The translations under genes and the position numbers were made by a program. From Mercurialis annua (Eukaryota; Streptophyta; Magnoliopsida; Malpighiales; Euphorbiaceae), in assembly GCF_937616625.2 (NCBI RefSeq), contig NC_065573.1:18801001-18865000 (forward strand): 64,000 bases of DNA, given 5' to 3'. Positions 46,240-58,430 of the stretch are shown in pieces. The notes under the pieces are model-generated. The model saw only the letters and a program-made list of their open reading frames with translations, searched no databases and had not been told where the DNA came from. Every line of letters starts with the position of its first letter. The stretch's first letter is position 1.

Positions 46240-46715
46240 ATTTTCATGGACTCTTCTTTTCCATTTCTTCTTCCTTTTTTCTGCTTAAAAACTATAATAA
46301 AACAAACTAAATCATGGGTTTAGGTTTTAGACTCAATCTAAAGCTGGGTTTTTCTTTTCTCTCTTAATCTCTCTCTAATTCACCTTCTAGACTCTCTTCG
46401 TCATCATTATCATCTTCTGGTCAGTTCTATTTTTCATTTATTCAGACTGATATGTGCTCAATTTAATTAGGTAATGACTAATGAGTTTTGATTATAAAAA
46501 TGATACAGTTAAAGGCAGAAAGGCTTTTAAGACTTATGTTTATTCATCTGCAGTTCAAATCATTGAGAATGATTATTCTCAAACTGGAGGGTTTAAGGTT
46601 TGTGATTGTAATTAATTATTGAATTTTACTGTGTATACCTGCTGTAATTAATTATTGTGCGCCGTAATCTTTATCAGGTGAATGTTGGCAAGAGATCTAA
46701 TTATATGCAGTGATT
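46240..46715 (+). other. Unrecognised exon-like stretch (possible small gene or gene relic)
   Basis: After a CT-rich leader (CTTTTCTCTCTTAATCTCTC, 46352-46371), a candidate exon starts after TACAG at 46507 and reads KGRKAFKTYVYSS then IENDYSQTGGFK to a GTTTGTG donor near 46600. A second block after TATCAG (46677) reads VNVGKRSNYMQ and stops. The two blocks join in phase. I do not recognise the family, and no clear start codon or longer product is present. It may be the remains of a captured gene or a non-coding transcript. Confidence 0.3.
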
Positions 46716-46724
46716 AACTATGTG

Positions 46725-47910
46725 TAAACTGACAGTTAACCAGTATTTTTTTTTACAGAAAAATGAAGCATACTAGCATACTAGCAACATTGACAGCGAT
46801 GAGGAGATGGAACCGAAACCAAAACTGAATGGGGGCAGAAGGATTAGATGTATTGACAGATTGGAAGATTTAGGTTTAATTTTGTTTTATTAAATGAAAA
46901 CAGTTGTAATTGTGTCACTGATTTTAGGCTAGTCTTTTTTTTTCTTTTTCTTTTTGTTATGAAAACATTTATTATCAAACATATATTATATTTTGGTTAC
47001 CAGTTAGTGAACTTTTTAGGTTTAATGTGTTGTGTGTAAATTATATGCACTATATGTGTACTATTAATAAATTTTAAATTAACTAATAATGTCCAACCAG
47101 TTAACTGCATGTTAATTTTATTTTTCAACCGAATGTTAAGTTATTAAAAACAAATTTATGTTTTTTAATGAGTAGTAGTATACTAATAGTTAACTAAAAG
47201 TAAATCCAATGTCCTCATAAAGAAACCTTTGAAGTATTAAATTTATAGATAACATGAGAATGGATTACAAAATAATAAAATACTAGTTAACTGCATGTTA
47301 ACTTCATGTTAACTTTATTTTTCAACCAAATATAAAGTTATTAAAAACAAATTGATATTTTTAATTAGTAGTAGTATACTATTAGTTAACTGAAAGTAAC
47401 CCCAATATCCACATAAAGATCTTCCTGCATTTATAAAAAAAAAATTATTAATTTTCATAATAGTTAACCATTAGTTAACTATTAGTAAAAATTTATTATT
47501 AAAAAAAAATTCAAATCGTTTTTTTTGAAGATATAATTACAGCTGCTTTTAATAAATTGGTATTATTTTTGAAGAATCATGTATTTGAATAATTATGTAT
47601 TTGCCGTTATATATGAGAATTACATTTAAATAAATTGTTATTGTAATTAATGATTCTTGAAGATTCTTGGAAATCTTTTCTATATATGTAAGTTTGAGAT
47701 TTTTTGATTCTTGGAAATCCGCATCGTCTTTAATTAAAATTCCCTTGATCTTAAAATTTGATTAGTTAAGATCTTCATCCCAAAATCCGTCATAGGAAAT
47801 AACAACCTTTAATGGTGGTCATTTCTGCATTGATAATATATAAAATTTGTTAATTTTAATGTAGGTTAACCTTCAGTTAACTATTAGTTAGCTGTTGCTA
47901 TTATACATAC
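46725..47910. repeat. GTTAAC-rich repeat region with a diverged duplication of about 190 bp
   Basis: Words of the form AGTTAAC(T/C)A recur about twenty times. Two related blocks, about 47098-47225 and 47285-47415, share TTAACTGCATGTTAA, TTATTTTTCAACC, TTATTAAAAACAAATT and GTAGTAGTATACTA. No coding content. 47911-49119 is AT-rich with nothing recognised. Confidence 0.65.
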
Positions 47911-49119
47911 AAATTTCATATTTTCTGTTAGTGAGTATTACAAACTTACAACAGCAGTTTACTAATATGATATAGATTGCATTATTTTTTAAATAAATTA
48001 TGCACGAAATTGCTTTAACAATGCCTTTTTTATGTTCATCATACAAGCTTCCAAATCCAAATTTCATCACATAATTTCAGATGTTCATAGTTTTTTATTT
48101 AATTCCGAATCATATCTACAAAAATCATCGTGTCTTTCAAATCATTGATTCACATGTAATTCACCAATTAAAACACATCATTTCCAGAAAAAGCTTCCTA
48201 TTCAGTTAAGTACATAATCAAATATGATTTTAAGAACACTAACCTTTTTGATTTGATAATTTCTTGATTATCATCTTTGTTGAATTTTTTTGATTTCTGA
48301 ATGAGTTTCTGATTTGCTATTTGTAGAATGGTGGTACGTTTTTAAAGAATCATTAAAATTCCATAATATATGGAAAGTTTGTTAAATGCAATATTATTTC
48401 TCTTTATGGATCTTGATGATTCTTAAAAATATATTCTCAATATGTTAGTTTGCCCATTTGTAGGAGATATTAAAAATCATAACAATTGATTTCCTAATTC
48501 ATGCAAACCGTATTTTCTATATTAAAATTGATATTTGTGCAATTTGAAATTTGGTAACTGCATTATTCAACTTTGATTTTTGCTCTAGTAAAATTTACAA
48601 TATTTTCACACATCTAGGGTATTTGTCAATTTTTATCTTCTTTTTTCTGGGATGGATGGCACAGTGGAGAGAAAGGGAAGGATTTATCAATACAAAGTTA
48701 ATTTTTATATATAGCATCTTTGTAATAAAAAAAACCCTTAGGAATCTGATATATTTACTGTTTGATTCAATTTGAATCTAATATTGTTTTATTAAATTCA
48801 CGAGTCCAATAATTTACAGATAATTTTATTTATTTAATATTCAAAAGAATATGTATTTATATTTAATAAAATGATTTGTATATTTAAAGTAATTATTTGG
48901 TAAAATTACCTTTAGAATTAAGGTTTTTTTTTGAAATAAAAAGTTCTAATAATTAAAAGCTGATTGATCAGCCAATACATAGAATTTGATAATCGAAAGG
49001 ACGCGCCCTAACCAATTAGATAAACTAAAATAGGCAGATATTATATGAGATTTTTTATGATAATTAAAACAGCATTTATACATCTCAATTACGCTAAATG
49101 TGCTATCAAACTGATAATA

Positions 49120-49422
49120 TTACAAAAAAAAGTTGTTGAAAATATCCATTACAACTTTTAAAATAAAAGGAATTAGATTAGCTTCGTTTGGCATGATAAT
49201 ATTAACTTTAATCGCACGACTGCTACAACTAGCAACTATAACTTCATTGTTAAAGTCTCTGATCACATCTTTTATGATAAATCTCTTCTCTTGAACATTA
49301 AAGACATCATCGATATTGACGCGAAATATACCTATACTTGGTAAAATCCATCGTAAGACAGTGACTCTAATTGTTTTAGAGATCCAAGTCGCTTGCACCG
49401 CAAAAAACAATTTCATTTCCAA
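49120..49422 (-). pseudogene. RNase H-like (RVT_3) domain fragment
   Basis: The 100-codon frame has WILPSIGIFRVNIDDVFN, FIIKDVIRDFNNEVIVASCS and PNEANLIPFIL, matching the order WxxPPxGxxKxNxDGA, GxVIRDxxGxxxxA, AEAxAxxxAL of RNase H-like domains in plant LINEs and related host proteins. The A-E-A motif reads N-E-A. It is a partial, probably dead, retrotransposon piece next to the LINE on the other strand. Confidence 0.55.
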
Positions 49423-49551
49423 AAATGAAAAAAAAAACTACTCTTAATTTTGATTAGATCAGATCTAATTCCAATTAAGATGTTAGGGTAGAAAATAATT
49501 TTTAGATCTAAACTAAAATTGGCTAAGAAAGAAACTTTATTCAAAAATTGC

Positions 49552-51345
49552 GATGGCTCAAGACAGGTAGAACCCTAGCTCCAACCGCCAAAGGCAGCAC
49601 GTCCTAACGACCACCGCTGTCATTAGCTCCCATCCAACTCTGCTTAAGACTCAGACGCAGCCACCCAACAACATCGCATCCTATAATCCTTTGAAGGTTA
49701 TCATCCCAGGAACAATTCAAGGAAATCCATGCAACTCCCATGCACGTGAGGGCATTATTGAAGCAAGTCAGAGACTGATTTATTTTGAAAACTTCCTAAA
49801 AACATGGAGATTTAGGGATAGGTTTTTGCCAATTTTTGTGTCGTTGGCAGAGTTTCGTTGACAACAAAACTCTATAAGCATAACTGTAGTTTTGGGTTCT
49901 TCAGACCGGACTCTGATAAACCCTTGGATTGGATTCTTAGACAGTTGAATATGGCGGCTATCGGAAAGTTTAGACTTAGGGCTTATGTTTTTAGGTTTTC
50001 GAACAAGAATTAGATTCCAACTCAACGGACTGAAAAGAAGAGGGCTTCACCAAGGATCATTACATCCGCTTCATTCAGAAATGGTTATTCTTATAAGGAG
50101 GTTTTGTTTGGGGAATTGAAACAGTTGGAGAATTCTAATGTATCGAAGATTGTGGAGAAGGAATTACCTCTAACTGTGTTTGTTTCAGACAGTTATTTAG
50201 CTTCAGAAACAATGGATTGGATGGTTCGACCAATTGCCGGAAGGGTTAATGATATTCAGGACATTCTAAAAATGAAACTATTTCTGGTTCATAAAAAAAT
50301 TAAGGTTGAGAACGTTTCTCTCGTTGGTGGGAATATGGTTCTTCTAACGTTCAAGAAAATCATCAATGCTGAGGATTTCATTTTGAATACAGGGCCATCT
50401 CTTTCAAAAAATTCCAGTCTTTTGTTTGGGCACACAATAACTCGTTTCTTCGACTAGTATGGGTGTCAGTTGCGGGAATTCCTCTTTCAGCTTGGAGTTC
50501 AAAGACTTTTATGGCAGTAGGTGACTTGTTAGGGGAAGCAGTCTCTGTTCATCAGGGTAGGGAAATGTTATCGGCTAGATTCAGGAAGGGTTTTAGTCTC
50601 AACTACTTGCAGTTTCATCAAACATTCCATAAATTTGTTAATTGGTGAGGAGAGGTTCACAGTTTTTGTCTCTAAAACTTGTGATCCGGTGGAGTTTGAG
50701 GAACCTGGTCTATCTTTGATATCTAACGAATCTGATGTAGAAATACAAAAAGGAAAGTTCAGAGGAGGGGTTGTATTCCTCACTTATGGGTGCTAATCTT
50801 CTGAGCTTGTTTAATACGGGTGTTCCAGATTCATTTTAGAGCCGAAGATATTTGATGATCAACTTCTTAGGGGGCTAATGAGAGCGAGCTTTTAAGCTGA
50901 GAATCCAGATTTAAGAAAGGATCCCTACCTTCACTTATCTGAAAAATCTCTTGCGATGATAGGTGAAGATATTACTATAGATGGGGTTACCACTGCGAAC
51001 AGTATCCCCATGGCGCCAAAGGATCTTGTTGTGGATCAACAATGTGAGCTGATTATTGACATGTTAGCTTCGACTCAGAGGTGTGTAGAAAATAGTTTGG
51101 GGCCGAGTGCACAGGAAGGTGATCAGATGGAAGGTAATCAACTGGACGAATGTGATGTTTTGACGCAATTTCAACTGCATGAGAAATCTGCTTCTAAGTC
51201 TAAATCGGCTCGCAGACCCATGATGAAAATTAATATCCTAGGTGCTATTGAGAATTGTTATGACGGACAAATGGAAGATGAAAGGGAGCTTTCAAATACG
51301 GATATCAGCAACATGTGCCGCTTGAACAAGATGTTGTTAGTTTAA
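49552..51345 (+). pseudogene. Second LINE ORF1 (nucleic-acid-binding)
   Basis: Broken frames show KVIIPGTIQGNP near 49695, then 50104-50457 (DWMVRPIAGRVNDIQDILK, VSLVGGNMVLLTFK, DFILNTGPSL) and 50463-50648 (VSVAGIPLSAWSSKTFMAVG, LLGEAVSVHQG). The latter pattern, a folded domain followed by 'W-VSVxGIPLxxW', is common in plant LINE/ORF1-like RNA-binding proteins. 50956-51345 is a polar, acidic tail. Several stops interrupt it. Confidence 0.7.
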
Positions 51346-51379
51346 GATAGTTCAACTACTGCATAAAATAAGCTTCAAA

Positions 51380-52935
51380 GACATGGAAAATGGGACATGA
51401 TTTGGAGATTTTTGATAGTAAATCAAGATCAGAAACGGTTCCAAAGTTGGCAAATAAATTGGTTCATTCAGTCAATCGACAGTAACATTTTTTCCTTTTT
51501 AAGGTTTTTTCCAGCTACTATGTCTTTGTCATTATGTTTCGTGGAATTGTCGAGGCGGGCTTTCTTTTTCGAGAAAACATAAAATTATTAGAAACATGAT
51601 TTTGTCCAATAAACTTTCATTTATTGGTTTATTGGAGTCTAAAAAGGAGGTTGTGGACGAATTTCTTGTTAATAAATTTTGGCCGAACTTGGATTTCAAG
51701 TTTGATTTTATCCTTTCCATTGGGGCTTTGGGTAGTATTTTACTTACGTGGAATTCTATTATGCTCGTAATGTTTCTATTTCTAAGGGTTTAAGATGTAT
51801 TGTCCTAGATTTTACGTTTGACTCTATCCCTTGCAGACACATTTTGATTTATATTAGCAGCGTGGCGGCTGAGAGGATGATTTATGCTAGCAACGTGGCA
51901 GCTAACAGAATAGATTGGGGTCCTAAACCGTTTAGATTTATCGATGCATGGTGGGAGCATGACGACTTCGAGGTTTTTGCAAGAAATAGTTAGGTTGAGG
52001 TTTGTTCGCATTCCTCTAATATCATTCGGAGATTAAAGGAGTATAGACTCCTTATTAAGGGTTGGAATTCTGATGTGTTTGGGGACCAAACAAAGAAAAT
52101 CCGAGTTCTATCGGATAATATTATGGTCAGAGATATTGCAGGGGACTCGGGGCTGATGTCAGAAGGTGAGGAACGTGAGTTGGCTAAGCTTAGAGAAGAG
52201 ATGTGGACAGCGGAGAAGCTATTAGAGTCTATGTGGATTCCGAAATCCAGAGTCAAATGGTATGTTGCAGGAGATAAGAACACTAAATTTTACCACAACA
52301 TGGCCTCTGTTCACTTCAGAAATAACTATATTTCTTCGATTCAAATGGAGTATTTCACCTATTCTAAACCTAAAGATATTAGATTTCAAGTCAGAGAATT
52401 CTATAAAAAGTTATACAGCAGAGGAGAAAAATGCCATTATGATATTGCAGGTTTGAATTTTGGGAGCCTGACTGAAGATGAAGCCGTCTCTTTAGTTCGG
52501 CCTTTTGCTGAAAATGAGATATTTGCCGCTGTTTGTTATTATCGAGAAAGGAAAGCTTCAGGTCCTGGCGGTTTTAACTTCTACTTCTACAAGAGAGTGT
52601 GGCCATTTATGAAGGATGCGTTTGTCGAATTCTTTTCAAATTTTTATTGCTTCAATGTCCTTCCCAAGGGTATTTACGCTTCATTTATGGTATTGGTTCC
52701 TAATGTTGCAGGATCCTCTAATATTAAAGATTACCGACCTGTCAGTTTGGTGAATGGTTTCTTAAAACTGCTCTCGAAGACGCTTTCCAGATGATTGGCG
52801 CCGCTTCTTCCTAAGGTGATTTCAGAAAATGAACACGCTTTCCTTAAAGGCAGAAGTATCCAAGAGTGTTCTATGATTGCTCATGTGTTTGTTCACCCAG
52901 CATCTAGAAAAAAAGGAAAAGTTGCTTGTGATTAA
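51380..52935 (+). pseudogene. Second LINE ORF2, part 1: endonuclease and RT N-terminal half
   Basis: An endonuclease start SWNCRGG is seen near 51540, followed by LSFIGLLESKK and DFKFDFILS. The RT part (52075-52794) includes WYVAGDKNTKFYHNMASVHF, LSRGEKC-like and KASGPGGFNFYFYKRVW and the GSSNIKDYRPVSLVNGFLKL motif. The frame then shifts and is cut by the LTR after GTGATTAA at 52935. Confidence 0.8.
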
Positions 52936-55900
52936 TGTAATAACTCAAAATTTAAGGTATAAAGTAAAGTACAACGAGACATAGTCGTAAAGGTTAAGAA
53001 CGAGAATATCAAACTAAGAATCAGATAATAAGGATCTAGACCGAAGCGGGTCTATCAAAAAAATATCGACAAATAATAATTTAAGCAAAAATTATTATTC
53101 GATAAATTGGAATTTAATAAGACTAAAGAAAACCAATAAATAAAAATAAAATAAATGGTAAGTCCCGATCTACTAAATTTTACGATAAAGTTCCTAAAAT
53201 GAAATTTAAGAGCTAAGAATGAATATTATTAGTTATTTGACATGAATACATAAATAATACAAAACAAATTCATTATTTATCGATAAACAAAAACAAATAG
53301 TCAAGGTTCCATTTATTTACGAAAATGATTTCGTATTTAATTGAAAGAATTAAGGGAATAAGGATTAAGTGTTATGAGGTGTTATGTTCAAGCATTAATA
53401 TGCACTCTTTCCCCACTAGATCCATCAAACAAGGACATATTCCCCTCACTTATCCATTTTCTCTAGTAAACTCACAAGTCAGAGAAGAAAATCAAAGAGA
53501 AACCCTTCTTCATCTCCAAACTGCCAAAGCATCACGGTCATCATCCTCACTTTGCACCATCACCACGGCAGTCATCATAACATGATGATCTGACTACCGT
53601 TTTAAGCGATTCAAATTTGAATACAAAGCTAACACACCAAGGAACAAGGTATAATCTTTAGATTTCAATTCGATTAAAAAATGTAATGGGTATTTGCTGA
53701 GTTAGTTGGATAAATTTTCTGTTTTAAATGAATTGCAGAAATTTATGCTTGATGATTGTGTTTGGGTGAGGAATTAAGAGTTGTGATTAATGAATTTTAT
53801 TAGGATTCGCTCATACATCGAAGGAGCTCATCGAGTAGGTCATCAAGGAGCCACGTCCTGCTCACAATGAGCAGAACTGCGCTCTGCTCCATGAGCAGAA
53901 CCGTCTGCTCATGAGAGTAGACTCCATCTGCTCTACGAAGCAGATGGAGGCTCTGCTTGCCGGAACAGAGAGGGCCTTCATTGATGAAGGACAACTCTAC
54001 TATGCGAGCAGAGTTGAAGAAGGCGAAGAAGGGGACTGAAGAAAATGAGTCCCAACTAACTTAGGAGTCAAATTTCTACTTAAAAATTAAATGGCTTCGA
54101 GAGTTTGGTTTCGAGAAAGTTTGAATGATAGGTCGTGATGAATATACCAAGAGTAAAACGCGACAATCAGATTATGATTTTGATAAATTGAAATGGCTAT
54201 AATGATTAAAATAGGTGGCATGATAGAAATGTGAAATCTGAAAATATTAAGTGGTTGACTGTGATGGTCACTTCGCATATAAAAACAAACCTCGATTTAT
54301 AATAATTTTAACTCCGAGATGATTGGAATATATACATGATGTTGTATAGATCAATTTTTGATAAATAATCATAGGCTTATTAAGACGGATTAAAAGATAT
54401 TGGAGTTCAAAGTTGAGTCAAAATAAGAAAGTTAGAAAAAATTGATTTTAACTTAGTTAAGTAGTCAACTTTGAAAAATCATTACGGATTATCGAGACAT
54501 CGAAACTAGTCGAAGTCTTCATGGAAGTTGTAGATATGAATATGAAGTTCGAGTACGTCAAGTTTGTTTTGGAAAATTTTCTTTATACGTGCTCGGTATT
54601 AAGGCCCAAAGTAGCAGCCCTAGTGGACTGTGTATGCAGCCCCAAAATGCTAGATTCAGGGAACCAACTTCCGAATTATTTTCCGACACCTTCGGGTGCT
54701 AGTTTCAGTCCGAGACCTGAACAAAAGCTGTAGGCGACATTCTGAAATTTAAGAATGCCAATTTTGTTTAGGGGTCAGACTATTTTTAGATAAGAGTTTT
54801 GTTAGCCGAAGTAGACTAGAAAAACAGCTTCTTGATAAATTAGTTATACTTAGAAATTTTATTAATTCATAGTGTTATCAAATTTGTGTAGACCCGAAGA
54901 AGCGATTACAGACAAAGCTCGAAACGTAAAGACCGAGGTTAACGCTTTGCTAGTTTGAAGTATTTGGATAGCAAGTGATGAGTACACTTTAAATTACTCG
55001 TCAATATTCATAAAGCCACGTATTTTGAAACAACAGGTTATTTGAATATTTATATATTTGAAATGTATGTTTTAAAATGTATTACGTACTTATGTTTTAA
55101 AAACAGTTGCGTATTGAATTATGTTGTTTAAATAATAACATGGTTATATGAAAAGAACACAAATGTTAAAGTACCAGGGAAGGGTAAAACAACATGATAC
55201 GAAGTCAAATATCAAATAATATACGAGAAATATATACTACATTCCTATATGTACTATTAATCAAATATCGATAAAGGATAAACCAAGCATAATACGTAAT
55301 ATCGAATAATATACAAGTAAGGAAACATAGTACGTTCCTATACGTACTATTAATTATAATGAAAGCTCATACGTGCATGTGTTATAGTTGTGTTCTTGTA
55401 AATTGTAATGTGCATGTCATGGTCTATAAAGGATCAATACAACAAAATGTAAAATACAGAATCAATTAATAAACATAAAACGAGAATTGTACTACGGTAC
55501 ACCCAATAATAAGAACCGAGATACGAGATTGAACTCGGTAGAACTATCTCGGGTTCTATATCTCATCCATTCTCGATAATAGTCATCGGGACTCGTAAGA
55601 AAATAAAAAGCCCGCATAATACGTCGAGAAATCAATATAAAACAAATTCAAGAATCAATACGAAGCAAGCTCAAGAAACAATACGAACAAACTTTTCTAT
55701 TAAACGACAATAGAAACTATATGAATCGAATGTTAAGTTCAAAAGACCTGCAGGGTGTAGAGTCCGAATATAGACATGAGGTTACACTCGGTTGAATTAT
55801 CTCCGGACCCGTGCCTAAGGAGTTAACTCTGTTGAATTATCCCGGGACTCATATCGATCGATCGTTTGGATTGAGAAATGGTACTAGTTAACTCGGTTGA

Positions 55901-56573
55901 ATTATCTCAGGATTGTACCATATGGTTGGGATTAACTCGGTTGAACTATCTCGGGACCCAACCATAAGGATCAAGTCACAAGAGACTTGTCAAGAATTTA
56001 ATTCGATTTAGAATCATGATGATAAAAATTAAGATTTAGAATTTGGTCGAAAACTAATGTAACGAAATGAGAAAAAGGAAACATCAAATTATAACAAGAA
56101 ACAAATATGAAGTTAAGAAAAGAATATACCCAATATGAATTGAAAAGAGAATTTTCTATATAATGCATGGTTTTTCAACGGTTTAAACCTTTTATGTGAT
56201 ATTGCATGTAATTTGGTGAATTCACTCAGTTTTATACTGACCCCGTTGTTCCTCTCATTTTTTAGGAAGAGTAAATTATGATTTGGAGAGTCAAGCTTCC
56301 GAAGTTTAAATTCTCGGAAATCATTTGCACAAGAAGTGAAATAAGTTGTTCATTCTAGCGGTCCGAGGTAGTCTAGATGTTTTTGTTTATGTATTTGTAT
56401 AACGCATTTTCACTCTGTTGGTTTTTGTAAAATGAGGTCACATGTATTTTGATATATGAAATATGATTTGATTTGCGAAAAATTTACACAGGTTCTTAGG
56501 CTTGCTAGAGATTTCGGAGCTACCACTCCCATTACCTAGCGCCGGTCACGACTCATAAATTTGGGTTGTAACA
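52936..56573. mobile_element. Solo LTR, Gypsy type (3.6 kb), inside LINE ORF2
   Basis: Begins TGTAATAACTCAAAATTT and ends CGACTCATAAATTTGGGTTG then TAACA, with TG...CA termini. A perfect 5-bp duplication ATTAA lies at 52931-52935 and 56574-56578. The terminal 'GCGCCGGTCACGACTC' block resembles Tekay/Del chromovirus LTRs. There is no second LTR or internal coding region, so it is a solo LTR left by recombination. Notable contents are a palindrome cluster (53803-54020) and a repeated GAACTCGGTTGAA(C/T)TATCTC(G/A)GG phrase between 55530 and 55960. Small frames inside have no known product. Confidence 0.82.
53803..54020. repeat. Palindrome cluster inside the solo LTR
   Basis: Inverted blocks include CTGCTCACAATGAGCAG, CTGCTCCATGAGCAG, CTGCTCATGAG, CCATCTGCT with AGCAGATGG and GGCCTTCATTGATGAAGG. 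The core is GAGCAGA/TCTGCTC, reminiscent of the GGAGCAGATCTGCTC block at 35985. The cluster is GC-rich relative to the LTR. Confidence 0.85.
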
Positions 56574-58420
56574 ATTAAGTTGGACTTTCAAAAGGCTTTT
56601 CACTGTATAGAGTGGGATAACTTGCTCTCGGTTATGAGAGGTATGAAGTTCTCTAAGAAATTGCTGGATTGGATGGCATGTTGTTTCTCTTCGAATACTA
56701 CAGCAGTTCTCGTGAATGGCAGTCTGTTTGATCCTATTAGCCTCCAAAGAGGCGTTAGACAGGGAGACCCTGTTTCTCCTTACCTTTTTGTTATTGCTGT
56801 AGAGGGACTAAAAGCTTTACATGTTCGTTGTATGGAGCTGGGTTTTACTCGTATGATTTCTTACTCTGACAACCATGATCCTATCTCATTGCTTCAGTTT
56901 GCAGATGACATCAATTTATATATTCCTTATGACATTAAGAAGCTGCAAAACATGACTCAGATTCTTAGATGCTTTGAGTTGATATCCGGACTTACAATTA
57001 ATTTCCATAAGAGCTTCATTATGGAAATTAATGTTAGTGTGATTGAGCTTTTGTCAGCTGCACAGGTAGTAGGCTGTAAGGTGGAATGTTTTTCGATTAA
57101 GTATATGGGTCTTCTTTTATCCAGTGGAAGGCTCTCAATCGATCTTAGGATCATGTCGTGGAACGCTTCAAATCCAGATTGGCTTTATGGAAAGGGTCTC
57201 TTCTTTCTCCTGCAAGAAGGTTACTTCTTATTAAATCTGTCATATTTAGCATCCTGGTCTATTATTTGTCTATTTTCAGTATGCTGAAGTCGGTGCAGAC
57301 TCTTCTTGAGTCTTATATGACGCAGTTCCTATGGAAAGGAGATGTGAGCTCTCGTGTTCTCAGTAAGGTTGCTTGGAGGGTGATTTGTCAGGACTTCACT
57401 AGAGGTGGTTTGGGTATTTCTAATTTGCAAATTAGAAATCAAAGCTTATTACTTAAATGGATTTGGAAGATTAGAAATGTGAATGATAATTCCCTTTGGT
57501 TTAAAGTTGTCTCTAGTTCTAAATTGGTAGATTGGGATTTTCTTTTGAACGGAGAAAGTAACAAGATGTCGTTCATATGGATTGGAACTAAGAGGTCTTG
57601 CTGTCATTATAAAATTGTTTGGGATTCTTTTGTTGCTAACCTGAATTTTAAAGTTGGAAGGGGTATTCTATTTCTCTTTGGAATGACAATTGGTCAGGAG
57701 TGGGTACGGCGGTGGATTTATTCCCTAGGCTTTTTCATCTTTCTAATAAAAAACGTGCCTCTATTGACGTTGTTTGGAATGAAGGGTGGCGTTGGAGGCA
57801 TAGATTAAGAAAGGACGAATTATTGTTGTTTAGAGATTTAGAGGAGGCTTTTAACAAATTAAATCCACATTTGGACATAATGGATGTTGTGGTATGGAAT
57901 GATAAATCTGGATCCTATTCTTCTGCTTCTTTCTGCAAGTTAATGGCTTTGGTATCTGTTTTGGTAAGGGATAATGCTGTGAACAGTGTTTCTGTTCAGC
58001 AGTCTTACGCAGGTCATCAATATGAGACGGATTATGCGGTTAGAATTCAAGCAGTGGGGTCTGTTGTGGTTGTCGTTGTGGGAGCGGAGGATCTAGGTAT
58101 CACTGCTGTGGAGCGAGTGATTTAAGCAGGTCATGTCCACCGTTGAACGAATGTGGAGCTGGTGTGCGAACGGCAGAAGTTGATGAAGAAGACGAGTTGA
58201 ACTATGAGCTGCATGGTAATGTTCATGCGTCTGGCCTGCTTGGGGCAGCTATTGATGGTAATATTGCAAGTTCTTTGAGGATGGAAGCTGCGTTTGAGAG
58301 GGTTCATGCTGACAAGAGTATTTTTCATCCGAAACAGTTTCGTCATGAGGAAGACAAACAAGTTCTCAATAAAATTATTATTTATTATTTTAGTTTATTT
58401 ATAAAATTAATTAAAAATTA
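56574..58420 (+). pseudogene. Second LINE ORF2, part 2: RT catalytic half and C-terminal region
   Basis: Directly after the LTR the RT frame resumes with KLDFQKAFHCIEWDNL, then LQRGVRQGDPVSPYLFVIAV and the catalytic LLQFADDINLY near 56898. From 57158 the frame shifts (ARRLLLIKSVIFSILVYYLS, RVICQDFTRGGLGISNL) and continues to FHLSNKKRASIDVVWNEGW and WNDKSGSYSSASF near 57895, typical of LINE ORF2 after the RT. Several frameshifts; the last frame (58143-58427) is not recognised. Confidence 0.8.
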
Positions 58421-58430
58421 TAATTAATTT

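Larger units (their letters stand above)
49540..58430 (+). mobile_element. Second LINE, split by a solo LTR
   Basis: A plus-strand LINE with ORF1 and ORF2, about 5.2 kb once the 3638-bp LTR (52936-56573) and one ATTAA copy are discounted. The 5' region starts near ATGGCTCAAGACAGG (49552) and the 3' part ends in AT-rich DNA near 58430 without a clear tail. Stops and frameshifts are frequent. Target duplication not identified. Confidence 0.8.

Noticed and set aside
48975..49030. tRNA-like words on the minus strand (TTGGTTAGGGCGCG followed by TTTCGATTATC)
   Set aside because: No cloverleaf can be drawn and the acceptor stem is absent; at most a remnant of a tRNA-derived repeat.
53325..53585. 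Open frame of 86 codons in the solo LTR
   Set aside because: No recognisable domain, and it lies inside an LTR with defined ends.
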